DNA of 25,301 bases from an uncultured Mogibacterium sp. (GCF_938039775.1 NZ_CALHTQ010000148.1:1-25301), one strand, 5' to 3'. Positions 1 through 7,933 are shown, numbered from the stretch's first letter. The notes: generated from the letters alone by a model not told the origin. Program-made: numbers and translations.

Positions 1-63
1 TTTTAGCTTCTCAAGAGATTCATTTAGGAAGTTTCCGACACGTTTTGCAGCCGCCTCTTCCAT
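1..63 (-). CDS. Possible start of an unidentified gene, cut by the left edge
   Basis: An ATG at 63 on the minus strand opens a frame that stays open for 21 codons to the window edge and begins MEEAAAKRVGNF. An in-frame TAG lies directly before the ATG, so the frame cannot start earlier. The Ala/Glu/Lys-rich peptide looks like coding sequence, but no convincing Shine-Dalgarno sequence precedes it. A TATGATAAT-like -10 element lies about 40 nt upstream, in the gap after radA. I do not recognise the peptide; it does not resemble the DisA start that often follows radA in Bacillus. Confidence 0.3.
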   Translation of the reverse strand, partial: MEEAAAKRVGNFLNESLEKLK

Positions 64-131
64 CTATGGTGATAAAATCTATGTTCTACTGTGAGAATTA
101 TCATAATTTCGCATGCCTTAAAGTAGCAGCT

Positions 132-1508
132 TTATTTCTTATCTATATATGCCTTAATGGCATCGCCCAGACTACCTGCTCCTACAACTTGAATATCCGT
201 ACTGCGGTTTTCAATCTTGATGTTACCCTTCGGGATTATTATTGTCTCATATCCTAGTCTGGCTGCTTCGCTTACTATACGGTCAGCATTCCTCACTGCT
301 CGCAGATTGCCAGTAAGCCCGACCTCGCCGAGCGCCACGACACGGCGAGGCGAGGTGCGCTCGCGGAACGAGCTATAGATCGCGAGCGCAACGGCCAGGT
401 CTGCACCTGGCCCGTCGGGCTTCAGTCCGCCGACCACATTTACATATACATCATGATTAAGAAGGGAGATTCCGACCTTCTTTTCCAATACAGCCAGAAT
501 CATGTTGAGTCTGTTATTGTCTATACCGATTGCGCTTCGGCGCGCGAAACCGACATTGGCAGGCGTCACTAGCGCCTGAATTTCAAAGAACACAGGACGA
601 CTGCCCTCGTAGAGCGCCGAAGCGACCGATCCCTCTTCTCGGATATCAGAATTCTCAAGCAGAGTTCCTGATAAATCCCTTACCTCTGTCATACCTGTAC
701 TTCCCATGCTGAACGCCCCGATTTCCTCGGTGGTTCCAAATCTGTTTTTAACAGAGCGCAGAATTCTAAGATCTCTGTCTCGCTCACCTACAAAGTTCAG
801 CACACAATCAACCATGTGTTCAATAGTCTTAGGCCCAGCCAGATCCCCAGATTTATTTACATGTGCAACTATGAAAACTGGCACATTATTGGTCTTAGCA
901 TACTTCATAAGTAGGTTTGAGCAAGCACGAATCTGCGTGATGCTGCCTGCCGTATTATCGAGCTCATCCGAGTACATCGTCTGAATCGAATCGATCACCA
1001 AGAACTTTGGTTTAGTCTGTTCACAAGCTGCAAGCACGCTCTCGATATTAGTCTCTGGAAAAATCAGCAAATTATCCGACAGATTTTCACACACTCTGTC
1101 AGCCCTTAACTTCACCTGCTCCTCTGACTCTTCACCGCTAACGTAGAGCACTGTTCCATTATTCAAAGCAATCGAATTCGCCGACTGAATTATCAGCGTC
1201 GACTTTCCGATTCCAGGTTCACCAGATATCAGAATCATCGAGCCGAGCACAATGCCTCCGCCGAGAACCCTATCAAGCTCCTCGATTCCTGAGGTAATCC
1301 TCGTGTAGTTTCCAGTTCCCACACTTTTTAGCTTCGACGGAGTCGCTTTGCTAGTCGTCCTCCTGCGAGTGTCACTATCTGAATCAGGCTTGACCTTCTG
1401 CTCCACAATGGAATTCCACGCCCCACAGTAAGAGCACTGTCCCTGCCAGCTCGGAAACTCATTGCCGCACTCCGCACACATATATACTGATTTTGCTTTC
1501 TTAGCCAT
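132..1508 (-). CDS. radA: DNA repair protein RadA (Sms), branch-migration ATPase
   Basis: RadA is a RecA-related, DnaB-like ring ATPase that helps process recombination intermediates and extends D-loops in the cytoplasm. The 458 residues have the expected order. An N-terminal zinc finger has Cys11, Cys14, Cys25 and Cys28. The RecA-like core has Walker A GEPGIGKST at 96-104 and Walker B FLVIDS near 169-174. The family-specific KNRFG motif is at 254-258. The rest is the Lon-protease-like C-terminal domain, which has no role as a protease in RadA. Length is typical (about 450-460). The ATG at 1508 follows a good AGAAGGAGT site. It lies downstream of the LMW phosphatase with a 73-nt gap. Clear family call. 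Confidence 0.97.
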   Translation of the reverse strand: MAKKAKSVYMCAECGNEFPSWQGQCSYCGAWNSIVEQKVKPDSDSDTRRRTTSKATPSKLKSVGTGNYTRITSGIEELDRVLGGGIVLGSMILISGEPGIGKSTLIIQSANSIALNNGTVLYVSGEESEEQVKLRADRVCENLSDNLLIFPETNIESVLAACEQTKPKFLVIDSIQTMYSDELDNTAGSITQIRACSNLLMKYAKTNNVPVFIVAHVNKSGDLAGPKTIEHMVDCVLNFVGERDRDLRILRSVKNRFGTTEEIGAFSMGSTGMTEVRDLSGTLLENSDIREEGSVASALYEGSRPVFFEIQALVTPANVGFARRSAIGIDNNRLNMILAVLEKKVGISLLNHDVYVNVVGGLKPDGPGADLAVALAIYSSFRERTSPRRVVALGEVGLTGNLRAVRNADRIVSEAARLGYETIIIPKGNIKIENRSTDIQVVGAGSLGDAIKAYIDKK

Positions 1509-1581
1509 CTACTTCAAATACTCCTTCTACATCGGATTTTAATAAACTTAGCAAGGCGCCGTTATTTCTAACGAGACACTT

Positions 1582-2079
1582 TTACTGTGTTATTTCGCTT
1601 ATCCGAGAACCTTCATTCCGTTGCTTAATATTTTGTAGCTCTGCAAGAAGTCCCTTGCATCCATCCATGACATCATTATACGTCACATCAAAATTCCCTG
1701 TGTACCAAGGATCTGCAATATCACCACTTCTGCCAGCATGTTCGAGTAGCAGCGAGACCTTATCCTCTTCATCGCTACCGACAAACCTCTTCATGTTGCG
1801 CAGATTATTCTCATCCATGGCTATCAAATAGTCAAACTTATCATAGTCAGCCTCTGTCATCTGCCTTGACCTGTGCGGTACAACGGGTATACCCACTTCT
1901 CCGAGTTTCTTCACCGTTCCGTAGTGCGGCGGATTTCCGATTTCCTCCCTGCTAGTCGCAGCAGAGTCTATTTCAAATTCATCGCTTAGCCCCGCTTCTT
2001 TCACGAGGTGCGTCATTACCGATTCTGCCATAGTTGAACGGCAGATGTTGCCGTGGCAGATGAATAGGATTTTTATCAT
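1582..2079 (-). CDS. Low-molecular-weight protein tyrosine phosphatase
   Basis: LMW phosphatases remove phosphate from phosphotyrosine, and some relatives act as arsenate reductases. The 165-residue protein starts with the phosphate-binding loop CHGNICRS: nucleophile Cys8, Cys13 as the second cysteine of the loop, and Arg14. The general acid is Asp123 in the DPWYTG motif. Length and motif spacing match the family, and the DPWYTG loop favours phosphatase over arsenate reductase. In Firmicutes such enzymes can counter a tyrosine kinase of capsule or protein-arginine-phosphate type systems; no kinase is visible here. The ATG has a GGGGGA site about 6 nt upstream. The gap from the upstream hypothetical gene is 14 nt, so they are probably co-transcribed. 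Confidence 0.93.
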   Translation of the reverse strand: MIKILFICHGNICRSTMAESVMTHLVKEAGLSDEFEIDSAATSREEIGNPPHYGTVKKLGEVGIPVVPHRSRQMTEADYDKFDYLIAMDENNLRNMKRFVGSDEEDKVSLLLEHAGRSGDIADPWYTGNFDVTYNDVMDGCKGLLAELQNIKQRNEGSRISEITQ

Positions 2080-2093
2080 AGATCCCCCAATTT

Positions 2094-2552
2094 TTAGTCA
2101 ATATCCGAAATTCTATACCTTGAACCAACGTATCCTGTGATTTGAATTAACGGAATATTCCATTCCCCTGGTGTGTTAATTATACATTCAACTTGATCTA
2201 ATTCATTCTTCGCAGAAAACACGTATCTACCCATTTCTTCATTCCCTGTGAGTCTTTCTACGTTAGTTAAGTTACTATCGTTAAAATGTTTCTTAAACAT
2301 TCGCCATATCTCTATTGCAACATCATTTGTCAGCGCAATCTTTGATATATAACATATTCCGACCTTACAGCGCTTCTTCTTGCCGTTTTCATCAGCCTTG
2401 CAAACCTTCGTTGTCCCTATATCAAATAACCATTCAGCATCTTGAAGTTCTGCGCATTTTGATACTATTTCCTCTTTGAAAATACCAATTTCTTCAGTCA
2501 TATTCTTGCATGCTGTTTCAAAATCATTTTGTTTCTGCATTTCATTCACCAT
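2094..2552 (-). CDS. Hypothetical protein, 152 residues
   Basis: I do not recognise this protein. It is soluble-looking, with no signal peptide or membrane segment. The charged N-terminal helix (about residues 5-35) leads to an alpha/beta-looking part with strands such as KVGICYISK, YVFSAK and VECIINT, and a C-terminus ending YRISDID. The base composition looks more AT-rich than its neighbours. Two starts are possible: the listed ATG at 2552 behind GGTGAAAC, or the ATG at 2540 (residue 5) behind GGTGAA; neither site is strong. It sits between the VWA gene (83-nt gap) and the LMW phosphatase (14-nt gap) in the same direction. Its size and lack of a family would fit a small accessory or immunity-type protein, but that is only a guess. 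Confidence 0.75.
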   Translation of the reverse strand: MVNEMQKQNDFETACKNMTEEIGIFKEEIVSKCAELQDAEWLFDIGTTKVCKADENGKKKRCKVGICYISKIALTNDVAIEIWRMFKKHFNDSNLTNVERLTGNEEMGRYVFSAKNELDQVECIINTPGEWNIPLIQITGYVGSRYRISDID

Positions 2553-2635
2553 CTAATGTTTCACCACATGTATTTAACATTGTTTTGCTGTTTTATTTCT
2601 CCATAACGCAGCATCGCAGTTATTAGTAGATTCAG

Positions 2636-3280
2636 CTATTTCTTCGCATCCCTGCTCTCATAATCCTCATCTATTTTCATCTTCCAACTTGCAGACAGAG
2701 GTTCTTCACACATCCTCACACTTGTCACTACATCGCTGATAACCTCATAGTTTAAAGCAGTTCCAACTTCATCACAGCGATAGTTAGCAGCCATGGATTC
2801 ATCTATCCCAAATCTTCTCGCTTCTTCTGCTGCGTCGATATTAGCACCAAGGAATATAAATTCCCATCCATAACGGGCTTTCTGACGCTCTATCATGCTT
2901 CTAACTTTATCATAAGTGTAATAACGGCTGACATTCTCAAGTCCATCAGTAGTAATGATAAATAGGGTCTTCTCTGGTACATCATCACGGCGAGCATACT
3001 TGTGAATATTGCCAATATGATGAATTGCTCCACCAACAGCATCTAGAAGTGCTGTGCATCCACGCACAAAATACTCTTCTTCTGTTAGCTTTGGTACATC
3101 TTTAATCCCTATGCGATCATGGACAACCTCGATTTCATTGTCAAAGAGAACTGTGGATACCACCGCTTCTCCCGGTTCCTTGCGCTGTTTCTCGAGCATA
3201 GAGTTAAAGCCTCCGATAGTGTCCTTCTCAAGTCCAGACATAGAGCCACTGCGGTCTAAAATAAATACTATTTCAGTCAT
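2636..3280 (-). CDS. VWA (von Willebrand factor A) domain protein
   Basis: A stand-alone VWA domain of 214 residues, with no signal peptide or membrane anchor, so probably cytoplasmic. VWA domains bind a metal ion and use it to hold partner proteins. The metal site (MIDAS) is complete: DRSGS gives Asp9, Ser11 and Ser13, with Thr76 and Asp112 (in TTDG) as the later ligands. The pattern of a VWA followed by WEFIFLGANIDA (about 139-150) is seen in bacterial stand-alone VWA proteins related to TerY-like tellurite/stress proteins. The start is strongly set by AGGAGG 8 nt before the ATG. That site is part of a leader hairpin (separate entry). The macro-domain gene lies 78 nt upstream in the same direction, so the two are likely a functional pair. 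The exact role is unknown. Confidence 0.9.
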   Translation of the reverse strand: MTEIVFILDRSGSMSGLEKDTIGGFNSMLEKQRKEPGEAVVSTVLFDNEIEVVHDRIGIKDVPKLTEEEYFVRGCTALLDAVGGAIHHIGNIHKYARRDDVPEKTLFIITTDGLENVSRYYTYDKVRSMIERQKARYGWEFIFLGANIDAAEEARRFGIDESMAANYRCDEVGTALNYEVISDVVTSVRMCEEPLSASWKMKIDEDYESRDAKK

Positions 3281-3289
3281 TTTTAAATC

Positions 3290-3331
3290 CTCCTGTTTGT
3301 TGTTATGTCCCTATTATTGGCTAAACAGGAG
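3290..3331 (-). promoter_or_regulatory. Leader hairpin that would hide the VWA ribosome binding site
   Basis: In the minus-strand transcript CTCCTGTTT (from 3323-3331) can pair perfectly over 9 bp with AAACAGGAG (from 3290-3298), leaving a 24-nt loop. The 3' arm contains the first part of the AGGAGG Shine-Dalgarno of the VWA gene (ATG at 3280). The fold would block ribosome entry and make translation of the VWA gene depend on opening of the stem, for example by ribosomes finishing the macro gene just upstream or by a factor binding the loop. The pairing is seen directly; the regulation is inferred. Confidence 0.5.
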
Positions 3332-3339
3332 TAGAAATG

Positions 3340-3356
3340 GTCGCATCACATGCGAC
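3340..3356. repeat. Perfect short inverted repeat between the macro and VWA genes
   Basis: GTCGCAT and ATGCGAC, 7-bp arms around a CAC loop, lie two bases past the stop codon of the macro-domain gene. There is no T-run after it on the minus strand, so it is a poor intrinsic terminator. It may be an mRNA-stabilising hairpin, an operator, or chance. Confidence 0.4.
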
Positions 3357-3358
3357 AT

Positions 3359-4423
3359 TTATGCACCGATTAACGGTTGGTCAAACGCAAACAGCACCTC
3401 GTTAAGTTCGTAGATATTGTAGTTTCCATTTATAAGAAAGAATTCCACAATAACATCAAACTTGCTACTAGGCGAGAGTGCAAATCCCGCCCTTCCGATA
3501 AAGTCCTGTGTCTCTTCTATATCGAGCTCAAGAGCAAATGCAAATGCCAGCGCAGTAGATTTGGATGGCTTATAATCCAGGTTATTCCTTATTTTCGAGA
3601 ACAGCTTTCTGTCGATATTTGCTTTCTTGTATATCTCAGAGTCTTTCCTCCCAGTGCGGTCAATGAGCTTAAGAAGAGTTTCGGAAAACCCCGCATCGAG
3701 GTTCTCTAGTATCTCACTCAGTTCTTCAGTTTCAACCGTAGGCGCTGCACAGATGCTAGGCTCAAAGCACTCTTCTATCAGAAGTTTGTAGTCTTCTTCA
3801 TTTTGCGTACCACTTATGGTCCTATCGCTATCCCATCTAGTTTTAAGACTTGAATCATGCAAGCTATCATTGTCATATTCTTTTAGCATCGTACTTCGAA
3901 TATAGTTTTCATCAATGTAGCTGCTTACGGATTTGAAAAGTTTCTCAGAAAGTTCGAAAGCATCTTTGTCAAACACGACTAGATAAATCTGCATTTCGTT
4001 TTCTATGAGAAAGCTACTGATTTCTCGAACGGCTATTTGTAGAGCGAGTGATTTCGGGAACTTGTAGTTACCAGTGGCAATCAAAGGAAATGCGACGGAT
4101 TCACACTGGTGATTTTTGGCTAGAGCTAGTGAACTCCTGTAACACGATGCCAGAATTTGCTCCTCATCATAGCTGCCACCACTCCAAATTGGTCCTACCG
4201 TATGGATAACATACTTTGCAGCTAGCTCATATCCTGATGTTATGGCTGCAGCTCCAACATCAATGTGTCCAATTTTTTCCCTCGCAGCAAGTAGCTCAGC
4301 ACCAGCTTTCGCATGGACCTCACTATCTACACCAGAACCAATCACAGGATTAGGATTTGCAGTATTTACCAGCGCATCCACTTCCATATTTACAAGATTA
4401 TTTCTTACTATTTCAAAAGGCAT
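3359..4423 (-). CDS. Macro-domain protein with C-terminal helix-turn-helix-like region
   Basis: Residues 1 to about 165 form a macro domain, which binds ADP-ribose and in many relatives removes it from proteins, nucleic acids or O-acetyl-ADP-ribose. Key parts are visible: VNTANP at 19-24, the GSGVDSEVH loop at 29-37 (usually GGGVDxAIH), IHTVGPIW at 73-80 and the second phosphate loop FPLIATGNYKFP at 112-123. A low-complexity linker (about 166-240) leads to a C-terminal region (about 245-354) rich in helices. There KDSEIYKKANIDRKLFSKIR reads like an Xre-type DNA-binding helix pair. The family is usually found as macro alone, so this fusion is a distinct architecture known in Firmicutes. AGGAAG precedes the ATG by 8 nt. 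It lies 23 nt behind the AI-2E gene and 78 nt before the VWA gene. It could sense ADP-ribose and regulate its own locus; that is inference. Confidence 0.88.
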   Translation of the reverse strand: MPFEIVRNNLVNMEVDALVNTANPNPVIGSGVDSEVHAKAGAELLAAREKIGHIDVGAAAITSGYELAAKYVIHTVGPIWSGGSYDEEQILASCYRSSLALAKNHQCESVAFPLIATGNYKFPKSLALQIAVREISSFLIENEMQIYLVVFDKDAFELSEKLFKSVSSYIDENYIRSTMLKEYDNDSLHDSSLKTRWDSDRTISGTQNEEDYKLLIEECFEPSICAAPTVETEELSEILENLDAGFSETLLKLIDRTGRKDSEIYKKANIDRKLFSKIRNNLDYKPSKSTALAFAFALELDIEETQDFIGRAGFALSPSSKFDVIVEFFLINGNYNIYELNEVLFAFDQPLIGA

Positions 4424-4446
4424 AATTGACTTCCTATTAAACCACG

Positions 4447-5679
4447 TTACTCTTCCAAGCCTTCTCCATCCACGCTCTCAGCTGCAGCGATAGTATCTTC
4501 CCACGCTCTAGACTTCGCCCTTCTCTCAACGAGGCGTTCAAACCATATCTTGAGCAGAGCAGCAAACGGCACGGCAACAATCATACCTGCAAATCCGCCC
4601 ACCTTCTCTCCTGCGATGATAGCCACCAAAACTAGCAGTGGATGTATTTCAATGCTATGCGATAATAGCTTTGGATTGATAACCGCACCGTCCAGAACCT
4701 GTACCACCGAGATGATCACGATAGATATAATCATCGTCTTAATCTCACCAGAAATCACGCCCGACACGATGGTAAGTCCGTATCCTACTATCGGTCCCAT
4801 GTAAGGAATCAGATTAGCAATACCAGCCATTACACCAATCATCACGCCGTAAGGCATGCCAACTACAGTCAGTCCAATGCTGATTAGGAGCGCCACTGTA
4901 AATCCATCCATCGCTGCACCGCGGAAGTATCCACTGAACACCTTGTTAACATCGCCATATACATATGTAAGCTTGTCATTTGCACGCTGCGACCATACCG
5001 TCCTAAGCATTCTGCCCCAGTACTTTCTTAGGTTCTCTGCGTCAAATAAGAAGTATACCGCGAACATAACCGAGAACAGCAGTGTGCTCACGCCTGCTGT
5101 TATATTCGAAAGCAGCGTCGGTAAACCGCTTGCGCTATTTAGCTTATGCGAAATCCAGTTAATTAGGTTCTTTTCAAAGTTAAGATCATAGTTCTTGCTG
5201 AAGTTGTACTTTGAAAGCCACTCTTTAAAGCTGCGTTCAAATGATTTCGCCTGATCCACTATACTGTTGACCAGTGCATTGATGCTGTCAGCATTTATAG
5301 TCTGCACCTGCTTCGTTACTGCATATATAATCGCCGTGAGAGAAACCAGCAAAATCGCCACTATAAATAGCAGGGTTATCAAAACTGCCAATGTGTGTCT
5401 ACGCCTCTTCTGAACAGGGTTTTGACTTAGCGCTTTTGCATTGCGAGTTATCATCCTCTCAGTTAGTCCAACTAGTGGATTTAAGATATACGCCAAAATC
5501 GCACCGATTACCGCCGGCTTAAGAATCGCCGCAACCCAGTTTATCCCGCCCATCAGGCTCTTACCGATGCTCTGATACTGTCCCATCAACAAAATTAAAG
5601 CGTATGATATTCCTACTGCAAGAACCACATATGCCACAATCTTGAGGTATTTCCTGTCTAATTTGTCTCTAAATTTCAT
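4447..5679 (-). CDS. AI-2E family transporter (UPF0118)
   Basis: A 410-residue inner-membrane protein with the family layout: two N-terminal membrane segments (about 12-32 and 42-65), a third near 93-117, a long hydrophilic stretch (about 120-185) and a cluster of segments in the second half, including the motif-rich GMPYGVMIGVMAGIANLIPY region and a conserved P near NLIPYMGP. Family members are named after the E. coli autoinducer-2 exporter TqsA, but many are ion antiporters or of unknown substrate, so a quorum-sensing role should not be assumed. The C-terminal tail is acidic (VDGEGLEE). The ATG has GAGAGGGGA about 6 nt upstream. The macro gene follows after 23 nt, so the two are probably co-transcribed. 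There is no clear promoter; AT-rich sequence upstream holds only weak matches. Confidence 0.93.
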   Translation of the reverse strand: MKFRDKLDRKYLKIVAYVVLAVGISYALILLMGQYQSIGKSLMGGINWVAAILKPAVIGAILAYILNPLVGLTERMITRNAKALSQNPVQKRRRHTLAVLITLLFIVAILLVSLTAIIYAVTKQVQTINADSINALVNSIVDQAKSFERSFKEWLSKYNFSKNYDLNFEKNLINWISHKLNSASGLPTLLSNITAGVSTLLFSVMFAVYFLFDAENLRKYWGRMLRTVWSQRANDKLTYVYGDVNKVFSGYFRGAAMDGFTVALLISIGLTVVGMPYGVMIGVMAGIANLIPYMGPIVGYGLTIVSGVISGEIKTMIISIVIISVVQVLDGAVINPKLLSHSIEIHPLLVLVAIIAGEKVGGFAGMIVAVPFAALLKIWFERLVERRAKSRAWEDTIAAAESVDGEGLEE

Positions 5680-5760
5680 GAGTTCCCCTCTCTAATTCAA
5701 TACGCTTATATTATCAGAAAAATTGCTATCTTGCAGTAAAAGTTAATGTAATACTATTCT

Positions 5761-5795
5761 GAAAAAGATAAAGACCAGCCAGAGGGCTGGTCTTT
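5761..5795 (-). terminator. Intrinsic terminator of the EF-G-like gene
   Basis: A perfect 11-bp stem, AAAGACCAGCC (5770-5780) with GGCTGGTCTTT (5785-5795), around a 4-nt loop. On the minus strand it lies 21 nt after the stop codon of the EF-G-like gene and is followed by ATCTTTTTC. It also stands between this gene and the start region of the AI-2E gene. Confidence 0.9.
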
Positions 5796-5816
5796 ATACG
5801 TATATCGCTATAAGCG

Positions 5817-7760
5817 TTATTTGCCTTCTATCTCCTGCTTGTGCGCCTCAATAATCTTCTGCGCTAGGTTAGCAGGTACTTCCTCGTACTTGGAGAACTC
5901 AACCTCAAAGCTTCCTCTAGCCTGAGTCATCGCTCTTAGCACGATTGCGTAGTCAAAGAGTTCTGCCTCTGGAGCTTCAGCGTGTAGGCAAGTTGTGCCA
6001 TCATCTGCTGGATCCATACCTAGAATGCGGCCTCTTCTCTTGTTCATATCACCCATCACATCGCCTGTGTACTTCTCTGGAACTACTATGTCAAGCTTCA
6101 TGATTGGCTCGAGTAGGCAAGGCTTAGCCTCTACGATACCCTTCTTGAATGCTAGAGATGCTGCAATCTTGAATGCCATTTCGTTGGAGTCTACATCGTG
6201 ATATGAACCATCATATAGAACCGCCTTGATGTTAACTACCTTGCAACCAGCAAGAGGGCCTTTCTCCATCGACTCGAGGAGTCCCTTCTCAACTGCAGGA
6301 ACATAGCTCTTAGGGATTGCTCCACCAAATAGTTCTTCGGAGAACTCGAAGTTTTCCTTAGCTGGAGAGAATCTAATGTGCACGTCTCCGTATTGTCCAG
6401 CACCACCAGACTGTTTCTTGTGCTTGCCCTGAACGTCTGAAGTGCCCTTGATTGTCTCTCTGTAAGCAATCTTCTGAGGAACAGTCACTACGTCGATTCC
6501 GTAGTTCTTCTTGAGTTTCTCCTTAATTATTCCTATCTGTAGGTCTCCCTGCCCACCGAGAAGTGACTGATGTGTCTCAACATTTCGAACTAATGCAAAC
6601 GAAGGATCTTCTTCCATAAGCTTGAATAGAGCCTGCGCCATCTTCTCTTCGTCGTTCTTATCCTTAGCCTGAACTGCAATGAAGTAGTTAGGCTTAGGGA
6701 AGTCGATTGGCTCGAACTTGATTCCTTCGCTCTTGAGAGATAGTGTATCTCCAGTCTTTGTTCCTGCTAGCTTGGCAAGTGCAAAGATATCTCCAGCCAC
6801 AACCTCAGTTGCAGGAATCTGGTGCTTACCTCTTACGAAGAACATCGAACCGAGCTTCTCCATCTTCTCTGTGCGAGAGTTATATAGTTCCTGACCTACC
6901 TTGACAGTTCCTGTTATCACCTTTGCATAGGAAATTCTGCCTAGGAATGGGTCAGCTATTGTCTTGAATACCCAGAGAACCGGCTTCTCTGCTGGATCAG
7001 TAGTGATTTCAACGTCTTCGCCCTTGATGTTCTTTGCAGGATATGCAGGGTGCATATTAGGTGTAGGAACATACTTGCTGATAGAACGCAGAACTTCATC
7101 CACTCCCTCGCCTGTCTTTGAAGACATCTTGATGATAGGTACTACGTCACCTGTTGCGATTCCCGTCATAAGTCCATTATAGAACTCTTCCTCTGTAAAT
7201 GGCTCTTCGTTGAAGAACTTCTCCATTAGAGCCTCATCTGTACCAGCAACTGCCTCGTTCAGAGCATCCTTGTCATCGTCAGTAACTACGGAGTTTCCGA
7301 ATTTCTCACGAAGCTGTGCTACAACCTTATCTACATCAACATTGTCTTTATCTATCTTGGTGAGGACTATAAATTTTGGATTCTTATGCTTACTGCATTC
7401 CTCCCATGCCTTCTCAGTTCCAACCTGCACACCAGCAGATGCATCCACCATGATAATCGATGATGCAGCTGTGCTGAGCGCTGAACGAATTTCTCCCTTG
7501 AAGTCGAATAATCCTGGGGTATCAAGGAAATTATATTTATATCCCTGGTACTCTACCGGAACTAGAGTGGTATTGATAGAATGCTTCTTCTCAATTTCCA
7601 TCTTGTCGTAATCCGATGTGGTGTTGCCATCCTCTACTTTACCCATTCTGGTGATTGCACCAGTGGCAAGTAGAGCAGCTTCAAGAAAAGTCGTTTTACC
7701 GCAGCCGCCATGTCCTAAAAGTATGACGTTTCTGATTTTATCTGTAGAATAACCTTTCAT
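5817..7760 (-). CDS. EF-G-like translation GTPase (FusA2 type)
   Basis: A 647-residue relative of elongation factor G, shorter than true EF-G (about 690-700). The GTPase domain has P-loop GHGGCGKT at 16-23, DTPG at 80-83 and TKID at 134-137. Later domains include the domain IV sequence QSGGAGQYGDVHIRF, and the C-terminus matches domain V. Two marks set it apart. The effector region reads KKHSINTT instead of RGITI, and the residue after DTPG is Leu where true EF-G and EF-Tu have the catalytic His. Such paralogs (FusA2-like) occur widely in Clostridia and actinobacteria, and their function is unsettled; ribosome recycling or rescue has been suggested for some EF-G2 proteins. GGGAGGAT precedes the ATG. 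It is a single-gene unit with its own promoter and terminator. Confidence 0.93.
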   Translation of the reverse strand: MKGYSTDKIRNVILLGHGGCGKTTFLEAALLATGAITRMGKVEDGNTTSDYDKMEIEKKHSINTTLVPVEYQGYKYNFLDTPGLFDFKGEIRSALSTAASSIIMVDASAGVQVGTEKAWEECSKHKNPKFIVLTKIDKDNVDVDKVVAQLREKFGNSVVTDDDKDALNEAVAGTDEALMEKFFNEEPFTEEEFYNGLMTGIATGDVVPIIKMSSKTGEGVDEVLRSISKYVPTPNMHPAYPAKNIKGEDVEITTDPAEKPVLWVFKTIADPFLGRISYAKVITGTVKVGQELYNSRTEKMEKLGSMFFVRGKHQIPATEVVAGDIFALAKLAGTKTGDTLSLKSEGIKFEPIDFPKPNYFIAVQAKDKNDEEKMAQALFKLMEEDPSFALVRNVETHQSLLGGQGDLQIGIIKEKLKKNYGIDVVTVPQKIAYRETIKGTSDVQGKHKKQSGGAGQYGDVHIRFSPAKENFEFSEELFGGAIPKSYVPAVEKGLLESMEKGPLAGCKVVNIKAVLYDGSYHDVDSNEMAFKIAASLAFKKGIVEAKPCLLEPIMKLDIVVPEKYTGDVMGDMNKRRGRILGMDPADDGTTCLHAEAPEAELFDYAIVLRAMTQARGSFEVEFSKYEEVPANLAQKIIEAHKQEIEGK

Positions 7761-7826
7761 CCTTAGATCCTCCCATTGATTTTATTTTATTGTTGAGCCC
7801 ATAAAATTATTTAAGCTCTTGTCACA

Positions 7827-7854
7827 AGTATAACATAGGTTGTATCTTGTTCAA
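7827..7854 (-). promoter_or_regulatory. Sigma-A type promoter of the EF-G-like gene
   Basis: Reading the minus strand, TTGAAC (7849-7854), a 16-nt spacer and TATACT (7827-7832). Transcription would start near 7820, giving a leader of about 60 nt before the ATG at 7760. The asnS terminator hairpin lies just upstream, consistent with a new start here. Confidence 0.7.
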
Positions 7855-7880
7855 TACAATATTTAAATTGACAATAAAAT

Positions 7881-7920
7881 AAGTGCAGCGAGCAGATTAT
7901 GTTCTCTACTTGCTGCGCTT
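7881..7920 (-). terminator. Terminator hairpin between asnS and the EF-G-like gene
   Basis: Arms 7881-7895 and 7906-7920 pair over 15 positions around a 10-nt loop, with two A/C mismatches and one G-U pair on the minus strand (two wobbles and one mismatch on the plus strand). The minus-strand tail reads ATTTTATTG. It is the second of two hairpins after asnS and the more terminator-like. Confidence 0.65.
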
Positions 7921-7933
7921 TTATGATGCTAAA

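Noticed and set aside
45..257. Plus-strand frame of 70 codons
   Set aside because: It overlaps the strong radA gene on the other strand and its translation is Cys/Leu-rich with no family or ribosome binding site.
4447..5679. Quorum-sensing role for the AI-2E family protein
   Set aside because: Family members have various or unknown substrates; no LuxS or Lsr genes are near.
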